A DNA stretch of 64,000 bases, from assembly GCA_021234535.1 (NCBI GenBank), contig CM037849.1, forward strand, positions 11,389,526 to 11,453,525, given 5' to 3'. Positions 23,070-36,210 of the stretch are shown piece by piece; the first letter of the stretch is position 1; each line of letters begins with the position of its first letter. The position numbers were made by a program, and so were the translations under genes. The notes beneath the pieces were generated by a model, which saw only the letters and a program-made list of their open reading frames with translations, ran no database searches and had not been told where the DNA came from. This DNA is from Stichopus chloronotus (lineage: Eukaryota; Echinodermata; Holothuroidea; Aspidochirotida; Stichopodidae).

Positions 23070-25020
23070 GAGTTTGAGTTTGAGTTTATTCATTCACGCA
23101 TGTATACATATACAAATGATTTAATTATATAGGTTACTTGTTTCGTAATTATTAAGTACTATATACACATACATGAAAGGGACGTCATAAGCTCTGAGAG
23201 AGCTTGAGGTGACGTCCAACAGAAAATAAACAAAGTTATACTAATTGGGAATGAAGATCAGGTGACTTAAGAACAACTGAACTATACAATAGTTATTTAC
23301 AACAAAAATTGGAAATGAAATAAGAATAAGAAAAGAACCTTAGGAGTAGGAAGAAAAAAAAAGGTGGGGAGGAGGGAGGTGGGTGGATGTGGGAAAAACA
23401 AAGGGAAAGGGATGAAGAAGGTTTTCTACATCAATTGTAATAAATCAGTATTGCATAGTATATTTATCCAAGATAAGACTCTTAATTTGTCTCTTAAAGC
23501 TATTTTTTGTAGGGCACATTCGAATATCCATAGGTAAAGAATTCCAAAGGTCGGGGCCAGTGTGTCTAATAGATCGATGGGCGAGAGCTGTTTTGGGGTT
23601 TTCTAGATGAACATTTAAAGAAATTCGGGTTGGATAATTGTGGATAGCAGAGTTGATGCGAAACATGTGTAACAGGTTGGCGGGCAGTTCTTGAGTATGG
23701 AATCTGTACATAAAAAGAGCAATTTGGAGGTAATGAATATCATGTATAGTAAGTGTGCGTAGCTCATAAAATAATGGATTCGAATGTGCCCGATAATCTG
23801 AGTTCGTACAAATCCGGACAGCTTTTTTCTGGAGAAGAAGCAAGGAGTTAATTTTAGATTTTTGACAAGCCCAAACAATATTACAGTATGAAATGAAGGG
23901 TAGTATAATCGAATTATAAACAGTAATCAAAGTTCGTCGAGGAATATAAGAACTTACTTTATACAATGCACCAACTCCACGTGATACAGACGTAATAACG
24001 TTAGCTATATGAGAATTCCAGTTCAATTCCTCATCGACAGTAATACCTAGGAATTTAGTACCTACTTTTTGATCAATTTTCATATTGTCAATAAAAATAT
24101 TAAAGAAAGGGTAAGTGTTAATTGACCTTTGATTCTTGAAGAGCATAAAGTTCGTTTTATTTACATTTAATGATAACCTGTTACTTCTGAACCATGTGGA
24201 GACCTTGGGTAGCTCCGTATTCATAGTTTCAATAAGATGCTCAAAATTATGGTGAGATAAAAATACATTCGTATCATCAGCAAATAAGATGAAATGAAGT
24301 AATGAAGATGAGTTACAAATATCATTAATATATATGAGAAATAACAAGGGTCCAAGGATAGAACCTTGGGGGACACCACATCTGATCAATGAAATATCAG
24401 AGTTTACATTATTATAAGTAGTGTACTGTTTTCTGTCGGAAGGGTAGTTTTCAAACCATACGAGAGGAATTCCTCTAATACCATAAAAGTTTAATTTGTT
24501 TAGTAAAATATGATGGTCAAGAGTATCGAAAGCTTTGCTAAGATCCATAAAAACGCCAAGTACATGTTCTTTTTTGGATAATGAAATTGAAATCTTATCA
24601 CATAGCTCAATAAGAGCAATATCTGTAGATTTGTGTTTTTGAAAGCCATATTGACATGGAAAGAGTAAGTTGTTTTTCATAAAGAAAGCCTACAGTCTAT
24701 TATATACAACTCTTTCGAGGATTTTGGAGAAGCTAGAGAGGATAGATATGGGACGATAATTGCTTATCAGAGAGGCATCGTCCTTTTTATAAATGGGTAT
24801 CACTTTGGCGAGTTTCATTTTAGTAGGGAAAGTACCAGTACTTAGTGACAAGTTGATGATGTGTGTAATAGGGGAGACGATGAACGCAATTATTTTCTTC
24901 AGAAGATTATTGCTGATTTCATCATGACTGGTTGAGTCACTAGATTAAAGTGAGTTTACTACCTGAATTATTTCAAATGGTGTAGATGGAGTAAAATATA
25001 AGGAAGACACACTTTGTTGT
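23070..25020 (-). mobile_element. 5'-truncated CR1/L2-clade LINE with 411-codon RT ORF
   Basis: The ORF at 23445-24680 encodes a non-LTR reverse transcriptase. Motif A is DLSKAFDTLDH (about residue 46), motif B is GVPQGSILGP (102-111) and the catalytic motif is FADD (133-136), followed by the thumb and the C-terminal tail. RT homology continues upstream to about 25000 but is broken by in-frame stops at 24690-24692 and 24945-24947, so the copy is dead. The 3' end is followed by AATAAACTCAAACTCAAACTC-like short repeats, as CR1/L2 elements often have. The endonuclease domain is missing. It is inserted in intron 2 in the same orientation as the host gene. Confidence 0.85.
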
Positions 25021-25543
25021 AAGATTTATCTTTTAAGAACTCTTTCTGTTGCAATTAGATAATTATGTAATTAACTTCATAGTATATATATCGCTGGTGG
25101 TGTGCAAAAACAAATAAAATGAATCAAATCAAATTTTATTGCGCTGGCATCAGACGTTGGCAATAAATCGTACAAGAAAACGAACAGCACGTGATCCTCC
25201 GCAACCAATCAAATACAATCAAAAGTCCAACTTGTAGTATTGTCTGCTAACATTTTCATCGATCATTGCCATTTTAGAGGCGTTGTAGGTGGAACACAAC
25301 AGTTGGTCTATCTATACCACGTGCCGATGCCTTACTTCAAAGGTGTTTGGTCTATCTATACTACGTGCCGATGCCCTAATTTAACGGTGTTTGTTTTATC
25401 AACACCAGGTGCCTATAACTTGATTTAAAGGTATTTGGTCGCCTCATTAATAGCGCTTGTGCCGTGTGTAACCTTTTGATAATTCACCGCTACAAACATC
25501 ACTAGTTTACGAGGTTATTGTTTGCACGTGACAATGAAACATA

Positions 25544-25571
25544 GCGCGCGCGCGCGTGTGTGTGTGTGTGT
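25544..25571. repeat. (GC)n(GT)n alternating purine-pyrimidine tract
   Basis: A run of GC dinucleotides passes directly into GT dinucleotides, 28 bases of strict purine-pyrimidine alternation. Such tracts favour left-handed Z-DNA. Located in intron 2. Confidence 0.85.
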
Positions 25572-26708
25572 ATACACCGGTTTTGGATCACAATAGCATT
25601 ATTCGCTGTACCTGACTACATAAGTAATAAGGGTAACCTCAAAACTAATGACGTTTGTTTAGACTTATCGAGGAGCGTCGGACTTCACCATATGTTTTGA
25701 TAACTCGAGCAATCACCTTTCAGGTTGGGCTTACATACACGTCACAGTACACAGGTCTCACGTCACATCGGGAAGCACACTATAGGGCACGTTACTGTTC
25801 TCTAATTTTAGGCAGACTTTATCTTTGGGGGTTGATTTATACAATCGTTTCAAGATATTATTATGGGTTTTCTTTGATGAGCGATGACAAATCAAATATG
25901 AAAGATGAAAGAGAATGGGGGGTGTCCCCTCATTTAGTCACTTCTTGAGAATCTTCTCAATAAAAAAAAGGATTACTCTAAAAGATAACACCCACTGATA
26001 AATTATGATCTTTTATCGGTTGTCATATACCCTTTACCAATCTTAGACCTGATGGAGTGGATTCTAAGCCGTCCTTTTACTGTTTTATTACTCGGCTGAT
26101 GTACAACCTAGGTATACCATTTTGAGTTTGGTTTAAACACGTCATCATAAAAAAAGAGATAACTTCTCCACAAATGACTGAAGACTTCAAACATCTCGCA
26201 CTTGTAAGATTAAATAAACAGCTTTGTTGTACAAACTTGAAACACTGAACAGCATGCACGGGTCTGTTTGCTCTATCTGACGATCTATCATCTATATTGT
26301 ACACACAGTGCGCTCGTGGAAACCTGTTTGGATGTTTGTGTGTGGGCCTATCCTAACTTTCGGAATTTGCATTAGATGGCATAACACTATTTATGTAATT
26401 ACATCCCTGATATATGACCCAATCGTCAAAATAAAGTGGTATCTTTCTACTCTTCTAAGCACTGATGATTGTAGAAGTTTTTGGGAGATACCATCTATAC
26501 CACTCGTTTCAGATGTTGCGGGCACAAAGTTGATTGCTTATGGTACTATCAAATTTTCCGTAGGAGAGGGTGGCTAGATTTCTTAAGCCAGAGAGAAATC
26601 AACGAACTCTTCAGATCTATTCCAATCTCGGCAACAGAAAAAAAAAACAAAAAACAATTCTCACATACTACAGATTTAATATGCAATATTTAAAAGGAAA
26701 TGCTGTGT

Positions 26709-27130
26709 TTAAAATACACCAACATGGCGCACGAAGAAAATAGCTGAAATCCCTTTTTCAACCATTCAGCCTCACTTATCAACATCAGAAATAGCTTTAA
26801 CTCTTAACAAAATCACAGATAAAACGGATTACAGAAGATGCATCATTTGAATTTCTAAGTCTGGAATACGAGTTGTACTGGCAATCGCCTGGTCACGTAC
26901 CTCTGGTCTTCGTCAGCCTGTGTCACAGAATTTGACTTTCACTGACAAACTGTCAACTCATATTCCAGCTTTAAAAGTTCGGGTGAACAAATTTACTTTT
27001 GGGCAACAGACAACTGAATTTGTATCTTTTAGAAACTCATTTCTTGAAAAGAATGCTACCGACCTGCCTTATGAATATCTGTAATTCTGTGTCCATAAAT
27101 ATTGGTTTTAAAAGTATTACTTTTTTTGTA
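26709..27130 (+). repeat. Dispersed repeat family R2, longest copy
   Basis: Begins TTTAAAATACACCAACA like 13341. It continues through AGATGCATCATTTG, GTTCGGGTGAACAAATTTAC and TTGGGCAACAGACAACTGAA, matching 7840-7900 in its second half. Confidence 0.45.
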
Positions 27131-27289
27131 AAACAAAGACGAGATCTCCAAATAACAAACGAAGTCAAATTGTCTAATTGATTTTACTGATCGTAAAGTA
27201 CAAAGCACATACCGTGGAGTTTCAGTTACACTAACTGATGACACTCCCCCATTACTCAATTATCATATTATGAGGTAACATTTTAAAAG

Positions 27290-27760
27290 GGGCTCTTTCA
27301 AAGGAGAAACATTTTGCAGAATTTCATAAAATGTTCCATAGGGTCCACATGGAGTCATTCACTACAAATTTATGAACAACCTAAAATAGCCACTAACAGA
27401 GTACTACTATGACAAACCATCAACATTGTACAATAAAATCTGTAGGAGCGGAAGCATTTCGTAGAAGTTCATGAAATGGGTTAAAGGACCCACATGGAAC
27501 CTTGGACCAAAAAACTCTTGAACAGTTCAAATGGTCCACTCTCCTCCCCCAAGGAACATTGTGTCTAAGTTTCATCCGATTCCATGGAAGCATGTAGGAG
27601 GGGAAGCATTTTGAACAATTGTGGACAGATAGGTAGACAGACAAACAGACAGACAGAGTGACCCCACGTGATCGCAATAGCTCAAAAAGTTGGCGTGGCA
27701 AAATGAACTAACTTTGCACCATTTAGCATCTGAATCCCTTTTGAAACAAGAAAAGGGGAA
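27290..27760. repeat. Internally duplicated repeat ending in GACA microsatellite
   Basis: Two related about 140-bp blocks, each with TTTCATGAAATGGGTTAAAGG or TTTCATAAAATGTTCCATAG followed by ACCCACATGGA or a variant. After them come CAGACAGACAG-type units and CCCACGTGATCGCAATAGCTCA. This looks like a transposon-derived repeat and is non-coding. Confidence 0.5.
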
Positions 27761-28402
27761 ATATCCAAAGCTATAAAGGGAGGGGAAACCCCTTAAACTT
27801 CTCCTCCGTGACTGTTCACAATGGAGGGGGGGGGGGTGTTACTGGTATTCACATAATTTCGCTTGTTGGCACTTCATCAACTTTTCGTTGAGGACTTTTG
27901 AGGTAGACCTGCCTCTGAACAGGTCTACTGACAGACAACGACAATATTGCACAATATCGACAATATTGCAATATAGGCCATATGTGCCATTTATGTGTTT
28001 CATCTTCGTCTTTTTCCACAGAAAACGGATAATAAGACTTTAAAGTCAGTCTAATTTAAAAATATGGATAAGACGTGATGTAAAATCACTTGTCTTCAGA
28101 TGGTAGAGGCATTATTAACGCGTTATTAGGTATGTGACATTACTTGAACAGCGAATCGATATATGCACTGTAACTTTCAAAAAGTGATAATTTACAGATG
28201 AGGAGTGATCTTTATCATACGATTTAACAACTCCCACAACGAGTGAGCTTAGCTCGAATCAAGAATCAACAATCAGTAAACTCGAATTATTAGGATGTTC
28301 TGCAGCTCAGTTTTGAAAGAAAGAGAAACTCAAATTCGAACCTCCCATCCATGAGATAAATTCGAGCCGGTGATATGCAAGCCGTAAGAAAGACTTTAAG
28401 GA

Positions 28403-28600
28403 ATATTCCGCTGACAAGTTAAAAGATTCTTATGAAAGAGAATAATTATATCACTGCAGGTAGGTCTCGTTCAAATCCTACACCAGTATGTTTGTTCGTA
28501 AATCAATATATTGCTAATTTAAGAGCGACAGGTATGGTCGAGAGATATTTCCAGTTGGCCCACTCTTACAAAATTTCATGTAACGCACATAAATTGAACC
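28403..28600 (+). repeat. Dispersed repeat family R1, copy 3
   Basis: A more diverged member containing GCTGACAAGTTAA, CACTGCAGGTAGG, TTTCCAGTTGGCC and TTTCATGTAACGC, in the same order as copies 1 and 2. Located in intron 2. Confidence 0.45.
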
Positions 28601-29739
28601 CTGAAATTGGGTTCATAGTAGATCGACCGATTTAAATGTCGTGAAAAAAAAAATAAAGTGGTCACATCTTTCATAGTTATCGTAACATTATTTCTTTTAC
28701 GACAGTCAAAGTTATGAAGAAAATACGAAATAATAAAGTGGTCGTAATTCATCACAGATTTCCCATAATGCAATATACCACTTTATGTAATTGGAAAGAT
28801 TTTGCCGAAAAAAATGGCTGTCAAACAGCAGAAAGTATTGGACAAAACGTTCTTGCCTGCAGTTGAAAGAAATTTCTGGGAAGCCTATTAAATCAAATTC
28901 ATTATCAAATGAAATCGTGAAATTCTTACTCTGTTCTCTGCATAGAGTAATGGATTTCTTGGTCCGCATTTCGTATTAGTTTCTGCTTCTGATCGTTGCA
29001 GACATACATATTTGGAAAACGACTGCATAGTACAAAACATCTTTCCTACATATGCCGCCTGTATTCTTCAAATAGGCCTTCACTCTCTTAGTCAAGCAGT
29101 TAATTTCAAGGAAACTTTTTTAACCCTTTCCAAAAATAAAAAAAGAGGATGGTGAAAAAAGTGGGGTGTGCTGAATTATTCTGTAATTGTGCTCTGTACT
29201 TGATTATCGACGGGCATAAATTTGACAGACCAAGAACAATTTATTCGACAGCAACAGCCTAACGTGTACTGTACATACACTGAAATACACTGTCTGGGAA
29301 TGTACTCTTACATTATGTTAAATGTCTAACCCAGCGAGTAGTTCACAACATCACCATCACTTATTTTAGGCTTTTTTTGAAAGCTGTTTTGTAAATGGGT
29401 TGAAAACGAATTTATTGAGGGTTAAGGGTCTCTATATAATTCACTTTGTGGGAACAGTCGGATAGCTTTAGTGGGGGTTAAGGCTAAATGGTTGGAGATG
29501 TTTTGAAAGCAGTGTTTATTTGGCCCCCATCGCAACCGGAAATTCAGGGCGAGAATGAAAAGAAAAGGAAACTGGTTGGAAGTAAAATAATCCATATCAA
29601 ATGCACTCTTATATTTGAAGTTTAGTGTACCGTAACTCGTCTGAGGCCTATACAATCCTGACAGAAGCACATGATGCTCAGGCCTAATGCAACCCCATAG
29701 AGGACGAAACTCATACCGTACTCTAGCAGTGTATTGTAC

Positions 29740-29890
29740 TACCAAGGAGGTTCTACCAAGGAGGTTCTACCAAGGAGAACCTCCTACCAAGGAGAACCTC
29801 CTACCAAGGAGAACCTCCTACCAAGGAGAACCTCCTACCAAGGAGAACCTCCTACCAAGGAGAACCTCCTACCAAGGAGAACCTCCTAGG
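29740..29890. repeat. 17-bp minisatellite (TACCAAGGAGAACCTCC)
   Basis: About seven essentially perfect 17-bp units, preceded by two shorter TACCAAGGAGGTTC variants. Because 17 is not a multiple of 3, three units make a 51-bp coding period in any open frame. Each unit contains the small inverted repeat GGAG-AA-CCTCC, so the array can fold back. Confidence 0.95.
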
Positions 29891-32800
29891 TAGTATGAAG
29901 GAGATGACTTCTTGGGACACCCTTTAGATGCAAAATTAAAACAAGTGCTGATAACATTTAAAGCAGCACATTGCTGCATAGTGAACATTTTGAAGGGCAC
30001 AATCACATACTAACGCTTAGAATTAGTATGATTAATCAAATTTCATCTGCAAGAGTTATGAAAACTGTCATAACTTTTGAATTTCTCACCCTGGCTTGTA
30101 CTGTGGTTTGTGTGCTTATGAATTATTACTAATGGAAAAGTGTAAAAAAGTGATCATAAATTAAACCCCCCCCAAAATAATGAATCAATAATTACTCAAT
30201 TACTGATGTTTTTTGTTTTATATGACGGAAACCTGCCGGTTTTGGAAAAAGTTAGTGAATATCACGGAGCAACTCAAATTACCTGTTTAAACCAAGGATA
30301 TTTATCCCAAAGTGAAAAATGACTACAGAAACACACTGTTCCTTTTTGTGTGTTAGTGTAGTCTTGTCAAAGTTTAGTCGTCACTGAGTCAACTTCATTG
30401 ACTATCCATGACGGGAAATAAATTCTCTCTCATTCACCCTTACCTTTTAAAGAGATACTTTCAAATAAATCACCGTGACAAGATAATAATGTACCACATA
30501 ATATGACGTTAAATTTATGTGATATGATATTATGTGATATTGTGCTCTCTGGTATCAGGTTGTCAATTTTTGGAGACCGCTGTGTAACAGGGAGCTAGAA
30601 ATTACTGCAGTGAGTAAAGTAAATATGGTAGGAATTAATGTATAGGATTATTAAAGTATTTCCTTCCAAATATTCTTCCCGTGATTGTTTAAATCCACGC
30701 TATTGACCTGGAAGTATATGAGGTGATGTATGTTACTAGAAGAGCTGCACTTACAGGCCAGTAAATCGAAGCCCATTTGGGACATATATGTTGAATCCTC
30801 CAAGCTCAATGTTAGCAGTGAAACCTGTAACTTTAACTCCGTATTTTGTATTTGGCTGCGCACGCGAGTGACTGTCTGCCCTGCAACCATAACAGTGGCA
30901 ATAGTTTTGGCCTAACAGCCTTCAAGAAAGTTTGTCACGGTATAAAGATACCTCTGCTCGCTCTTCACTTGTTCCTTCTGTCCTGTCAACTAATAATTGG
31001 GACAAGTAGAAGGACATGAAGTGAAGGGGGGGGGGGGGGAACGATCAGAAAGAGGGCGCTGTCTTCGGTCGTTTAGGTGGTGTGAATATGCGATATCAGT
31101 ACTTACCATTGAAATACGAGGCAACCTTTGCTTTTGCTGGCTGTGCGTGTCAGAACCAATCTGAAGATAGCATGCACAAAGTTTTAGTGGCAGTGTTTTC
31201 AAAAATCCATCTCGATCTCCCGAAAAATCTCCAAGAATCCTGATTTTATTTCCCGATATAAAGACGACCATATTAATAATGTAAACAGAATGAGAAAAAG
31301 TATTTCCCAAAACGTTTCCTTATCTAGTTGCAATTTCCAGAAACTTACCGTTTTCGTGAAGTTTCCCATGAAAGTGGAAGAACAGTTTATTGTGAGGGAG
31401 ATGGAAACGACTTGGAACAATCAATCAATCTCTGAGTGACAGTCGGTGATATTTCGAGTGGCACACAAGGTTACACGCTATAATAAAAAATCAAAGGATC
31501 TTGCAAGCAGGCTAAAGCGGATTAGCACTGAATAAACCATACAAATGGCTGCGTAATTGTTCACCTCCACGGTGAATTTGCACTTAATGTGAGTACACAA
31601 AAAGGTACACCGCAATTATTCGTGGGCACCAACGCAGATGAAAACGAAGATAATGTAACGACGGGCTAATCCAGGAGTAGAAGCTTAAGCCATGGGCTCC
31701 GATTAATTACAACGTTACACCTAAGGAAGCTATACGTTCATTTCGCTAATTTTTAATCTGTTCAATCTAATACTCCATTCTAAGGCAGGAGTTTCCAACG
31801 ATTCCACCTCCCAAATCGAGACCCCAGAGTCGATCGCGAGGGGTGTAGAAAAAAAAGAGTAAAGTATGTCATGTCTTGCATAATACAGAGAAGCTGGCAT
31901 ACGGGGGGGGGGGGGGGGAACTGTCGAGCATAAAATCGGTACAAATTAAAAGGCTTCTAATCGTAGGCTTATTAACTACATCTGTCGCCATGCCAAGCAA
32001 GCTGCCGATTTTCTTCAGCGCCATTTATATATCGTTTGTGATGTTTACACTGGAGGCTGGAAGTCAGCTACTCACAGGAGCCTGTTTAGCTCCTTGAAAA
32101 ATAGACATCGGGCCTGAAAAGGTTACACACACCTGTTCCATGGTGCTGAATTTGGTTCTCCTCGAAGCCCTTTGTCTACGTGGTAGCTACGCAGCTGTTC
32201 ATTGGTTTTTATACATAGAGACCGTCAAGATACTACTGAGCGATTCCTGCTTAGGGTCTACCATTCTTTTGAAGTGCGTGGTCATAAATTCCAGTTTGAT
32301 ATCTGCAGTCATCCAGATTTAGTATTGACTCTTAGATTTCTACTGTTTAACTAGAACTAACATTTCCATAATTCCATTCTCTTCTCATGAGTTACCTGCT
32401 TACTGCATCTACACTACATGTCATTTATCAGTAATTTCATCGACTTTCGCAAATATGGGAATCGTTTGTATTATTGGCTGTTATCGGTCATCTGGGATTA
32501 TTAATGATGCGCAGTATCTGTTCGTTGCCCTCAGTGGTGGAGTCCGAGGCATGTGTCCGACTCCAATGACAGCTCACCTGTCCAAGTGGATATGATTTAT
32601 TGGATCAGACCGACATCTTGATCTCATTTTTGGATCATGGCTGCTCCACCCTGATCGTACTACTGTACATTGTGTGAGACTGATCTTGGTCAGTCTGGCA
32701 AAATAGCGACGAACGTGTATGGAGGAATCTAAAAATATGTATGATACTTGCAAGTACACGAAGATAGAACTGCAGTTCAGTCCACCTTTCAATCCACTTT

Positions 32801-33420
32801 ACATCAACTTTGATTTTCACTGTGTCAGAGTGTCACGATAGGTCAGCCTGTTACATCTCTAAGAGAAGAAGTGCTTTGCATGATTTCACAACAGCCCAAG
32901 GGCACTATAGTTCCTTGTATTTGAAATATGCATATTGTAAAATGATATGCCTGAGTCAATGAATATCAAAAAGGCATTCCAAGTAATGCAATGAATTGAA
33001 GATGCTGATTCCTGCGATATACATCAATATCCCATTCATTTTACAAAGCACAAACAGCTGTGAATCTCTCATTTAAAGCCCTGAAGAAGGGGTTCTGCAA
33101 ATTGCAATAAGGCTTATCACATCTATGACCTTTTAAAGTCTGTCCGACTCTGACAGTATATGCCCTGGAGGGAACTCCTGGGATCTCATTTCCACTGGTA
33201 AGAACACCAATCAGCAACTCCCTGATTTGATCATGAAGCTTCTAACTCAAGCAGTACTTCCGTGATTCGCTGGAGGGAGACTGATGGAACATATAAGCAT
33301 CCATAGAATAACAAGGATTTCAGATTTTGCCCCCTCCCGTTCCCCCGATGACATTTGACCTCTACCAAAAACAATAGGCCTATTCAAAGAATCATATATA
33401 ACAACGTAATAACTTGAGAA
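29891..33420. other. Intron 2 sequence without recognised gene
   Basis: AT-rich sequence with G runs at 31026-31039 and 31903-31918 and several short incidental open frames. None shows a recognisable domain or convincing splice sites. Confidence 0.5.
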
Positions 33421-34204
33421 AGTCAGCAGGATATTACATAGTTATAAAAAAAAAAAAAAAAAAAAAACAACTACAATGACTTCGGTGTTGACATGTATTT
33501 GAATGTACAATTGAACAATCTGGCTCATTTGTTTTTGTACAGATGCTAATGTCGAGTAGGTAACGTTGGTGACATTTAAAGCAATGAACCTAAGCTAGCA
33601 GGTTTAAGATTCGATCCCTTTCGGGTTGCAGTAAGATTTATTTTTTCATCCAGGCATGAGTAATCGAATGATTAACAATCTGAAGTGACCTTGTGAAAAG
33701 ATGCCAAAAGTTGATCAAAAATTGTTGAGTTGTCAGTCATCCCACACATATCAATTTTATCTACACTAATTTGGTTGCTTTGCCCCATACAATAAGAAAC
33801 ATTCAAAGCCTGAATTATGTCTGCCCTATTGTTTAAGTGCACGCTTCATCTATTGCTTAATATGGCGGGTATGTATACATTCCTTTTGTCCAAAAACACT
33901 TGTTATCGTTTTTTGGCAAAAAAGAAAAAAGAAAACAATTGGTGTAAAAGTTGTACTTGTTGTACAACTTGATGTGCAACAAGGACAACTGAGAACTTTT
34001 GGCTACATGATGTACACAGAAAAGGTGGGGGGTCACATGGAAAGCTTTCATTTCCAACTATAATGAAAAATCATTAAATATTGACTATCTTGAAAAAAAA
34101 AAAAAACATCACAATAGTTTAACAGGGGTGAGGCTCATTTCTGCAACATTGTAAGTAAATCTACAATCTTCTCAATCTGCATGTTCACTAGTGTCAACTG
34201 GTTA

Positions 34205-34400
34205 AATGAGGGCTTCAATTTCAAAGAAAGACATATTTGCCACAGTTTCATGGCATTTTTTAAAACCTTGATCCAACTGGAAATCTTTCTTGACTAGAAC
34301 AAGTCTTTCTTCAAACAACAATGGCTCTTAAGTTCGGAACAATATATAGGCATGGGATTTGAAATTCCTGCTGTGGAAATTTGTTCTCTTTCATTTAAGA
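34205..34400 (-). repeat. Dispersed repeat family R1, inverted copy 4
   Basis: The reverse complement reads TTCCACAGCAGG, TTCAAATCCCATGCC, TAGTCAAGAAAG and ATGCCATGAAACTGTGGCAA, colinear with copies 1-3. Located in intron 2. Confidence 0.5.
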
Positions 34401-35430
34401 ATGCCTTCAATTGCTACTAAAAATATGTCTTTAAGACTGGTAGAGTATTAGGAAAGAGAAGGGAGGAGAATTTTTTTTCATTATTAGCATTTGCTGATAC
34501 TGAGACTATTGTCAAACCTACTACATACATTCTGAGTAATAAATTGCACTTTTGACTCTCTGTTAAGCTTACTTGCTTCCTGGACATGTGTGCAAACTCA
34601 AAGACACCTTTATTATTTTTTTTTTCGATCACCTGCCCAAGCCCATATATTTTAATTCAATATTTTAAGAAATACGTGTAACAAAGCAGAAGTTAAAGAC
34701 CAACACTATTGCCTAAACTGTTTTAAATGAACAAAGGCAAAATGAAAGAAAAAAGGAAGAGAGTGCAGAAAGTTCATTTCAATTTACTTATGTGCTAAAG
34801 GTTTTAGAGTTGTTCCGAGCTATAGATAGTCGTGTTTCCTTTTTAATGAGTCGATTGCTAAATGTGAAGAAATTTGGCGGATGCCATTAACTCTATATCG
34901 ACTATCCATCAAAGATCAATCTCTCTTTTATTAAAAATCTTAACATAAAATTACCCTCAATTTAGAAGCAATCAAAATGTGTTAAACGTTATCAATCTCC
35001 TTCACCCTTCCACAAAATTTTTCATTCGCAGTTAGTATTGGTCTGCTTTCAATTGGCATGTGAAGACATGGTTCCAACCTCCTGCACTTGGTTACTACTG
35101 GATTTCAAGACAGCTGTAGTGCAGCTATGTGGTGCCCTGAGTGACAATCAACTGCTGAAACTTCTGAGAGGTTCTAGGTGTTTTATTATTATTATTTTTG
35201 TTTCTTCCTTGGGTGTTGCTGATTGATAGGTGTGATTGTAATTGTCATCTTTATTGTAATACGCATCTGCTCTAGATGTAGTAAAAAGAGAAACACAAGA
35301 AGTAAATTATTGCAGGAACCTGACAGCAATTTACCAGCATATCCATGCACATGGATTATCCAAATATCCTTCTATACATGTTAAATTACCACATGTTGTA
35401 GTTTTGCTTGCATGAGCTGGTGTCACACCT

Positions 35431-36010
35431 TGCCTACCGGCGACCTACAAAAATGATTAAATTTCACCTTTTGATCAGACACAATGATCATGCTATTTCT
35501 AATTTCCCATATCTTGTGTAGAAGTAAAGAGAACACAGAACACACAGTTGAAGTTGCACACTGATAACGGGGATAAATCCTTATTATTTCATAGGGAACT
35601 AGGGATTTGCCATCTTGACACATATAGGCCTACAACAGTGATGTGAGCAAACTGCTGTCACTGTGGGTACTGCCACAGTGATAAAATTTGACGCCAGCTC
35701 CAAATTTGCAGCATATGTATGTATGCCCCCTTCCCTACCGACCTAAAACAATGGTTCAATTTCACCTTTTGATATCACACAATGATCATGCTATTTCTAA
35801 TCTCTAGTGTAGCGGTGCAGAGAACACAGAACACATAGTTGAAGTTTTACACTGAAAATGGGGATAAGTCCATATTATTTCACAGGAACTGGGGATTTGC
35901 TTTCTTCCATATGACACGCACACAACAGTGATGTGAGCAAACCAGCTGTCACAGTCAAACTGTGGTACCGTGGCAGTGCTACAATTTGACGCCAGCCTCA
36001 CATATTCATA
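35431..36010. repeat. Tandem duplication of an about 300-bp unit
   Basis: Two consecutive units share TTTCACCTTTTGAT, CACAATGATCATGCTATTTC, GAGAACACAGAACACA, CAACAGTGATGTGAGCAAAC and ATTTGACGCCAGC in the same order. The offset is about 300 bp and divergence is moderate. A weaker third unit may follow to about 36210. Located in intron 2. Confidence 0.8.
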
Positions 36011-36210
36011 TTTCGTTTTACTAAGTCTGCATTATGCTGCATAATAAGTACTTTATTTGATTTCAAAGATGCTTAATATACCATACAAATGATCTTGTTA
36101 CCTTTAACCTTGCATCATTGGAATATACTCATCTAGTATAGTTGTCAACAGTAAAAGAGTAGACAGAACATGTGTACAATGGAAACAGGGATAAATTCTT
36201 ATTATTCAAC

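Larger units (their letters stand above)
25021..27289. other. Intron 2 sequence without recognised gene
   Basis: AT-rich sequence between the LINE and the 27.3-kb repeat. It contains two near-identical GGTCTATCTATAC(C/T)ACGTGCCGATGCC units at about 25300-25375, the GC/GT tract and an R2 repeat copy. No splice-bounded coding stretch was found. Confidence 0.5.

Noticed and set aside
23615..23878. 87-aa open frame inside the LINE
   Set aside because: Shadow frame of the reverse-transcriptase ORF.
29687..29893. 68-aa frame with repeating PTKENLLPRRTSYQGE
   Set aside because: Translation of the 17-bp minisatellite; no start or splice context indicating a gene.
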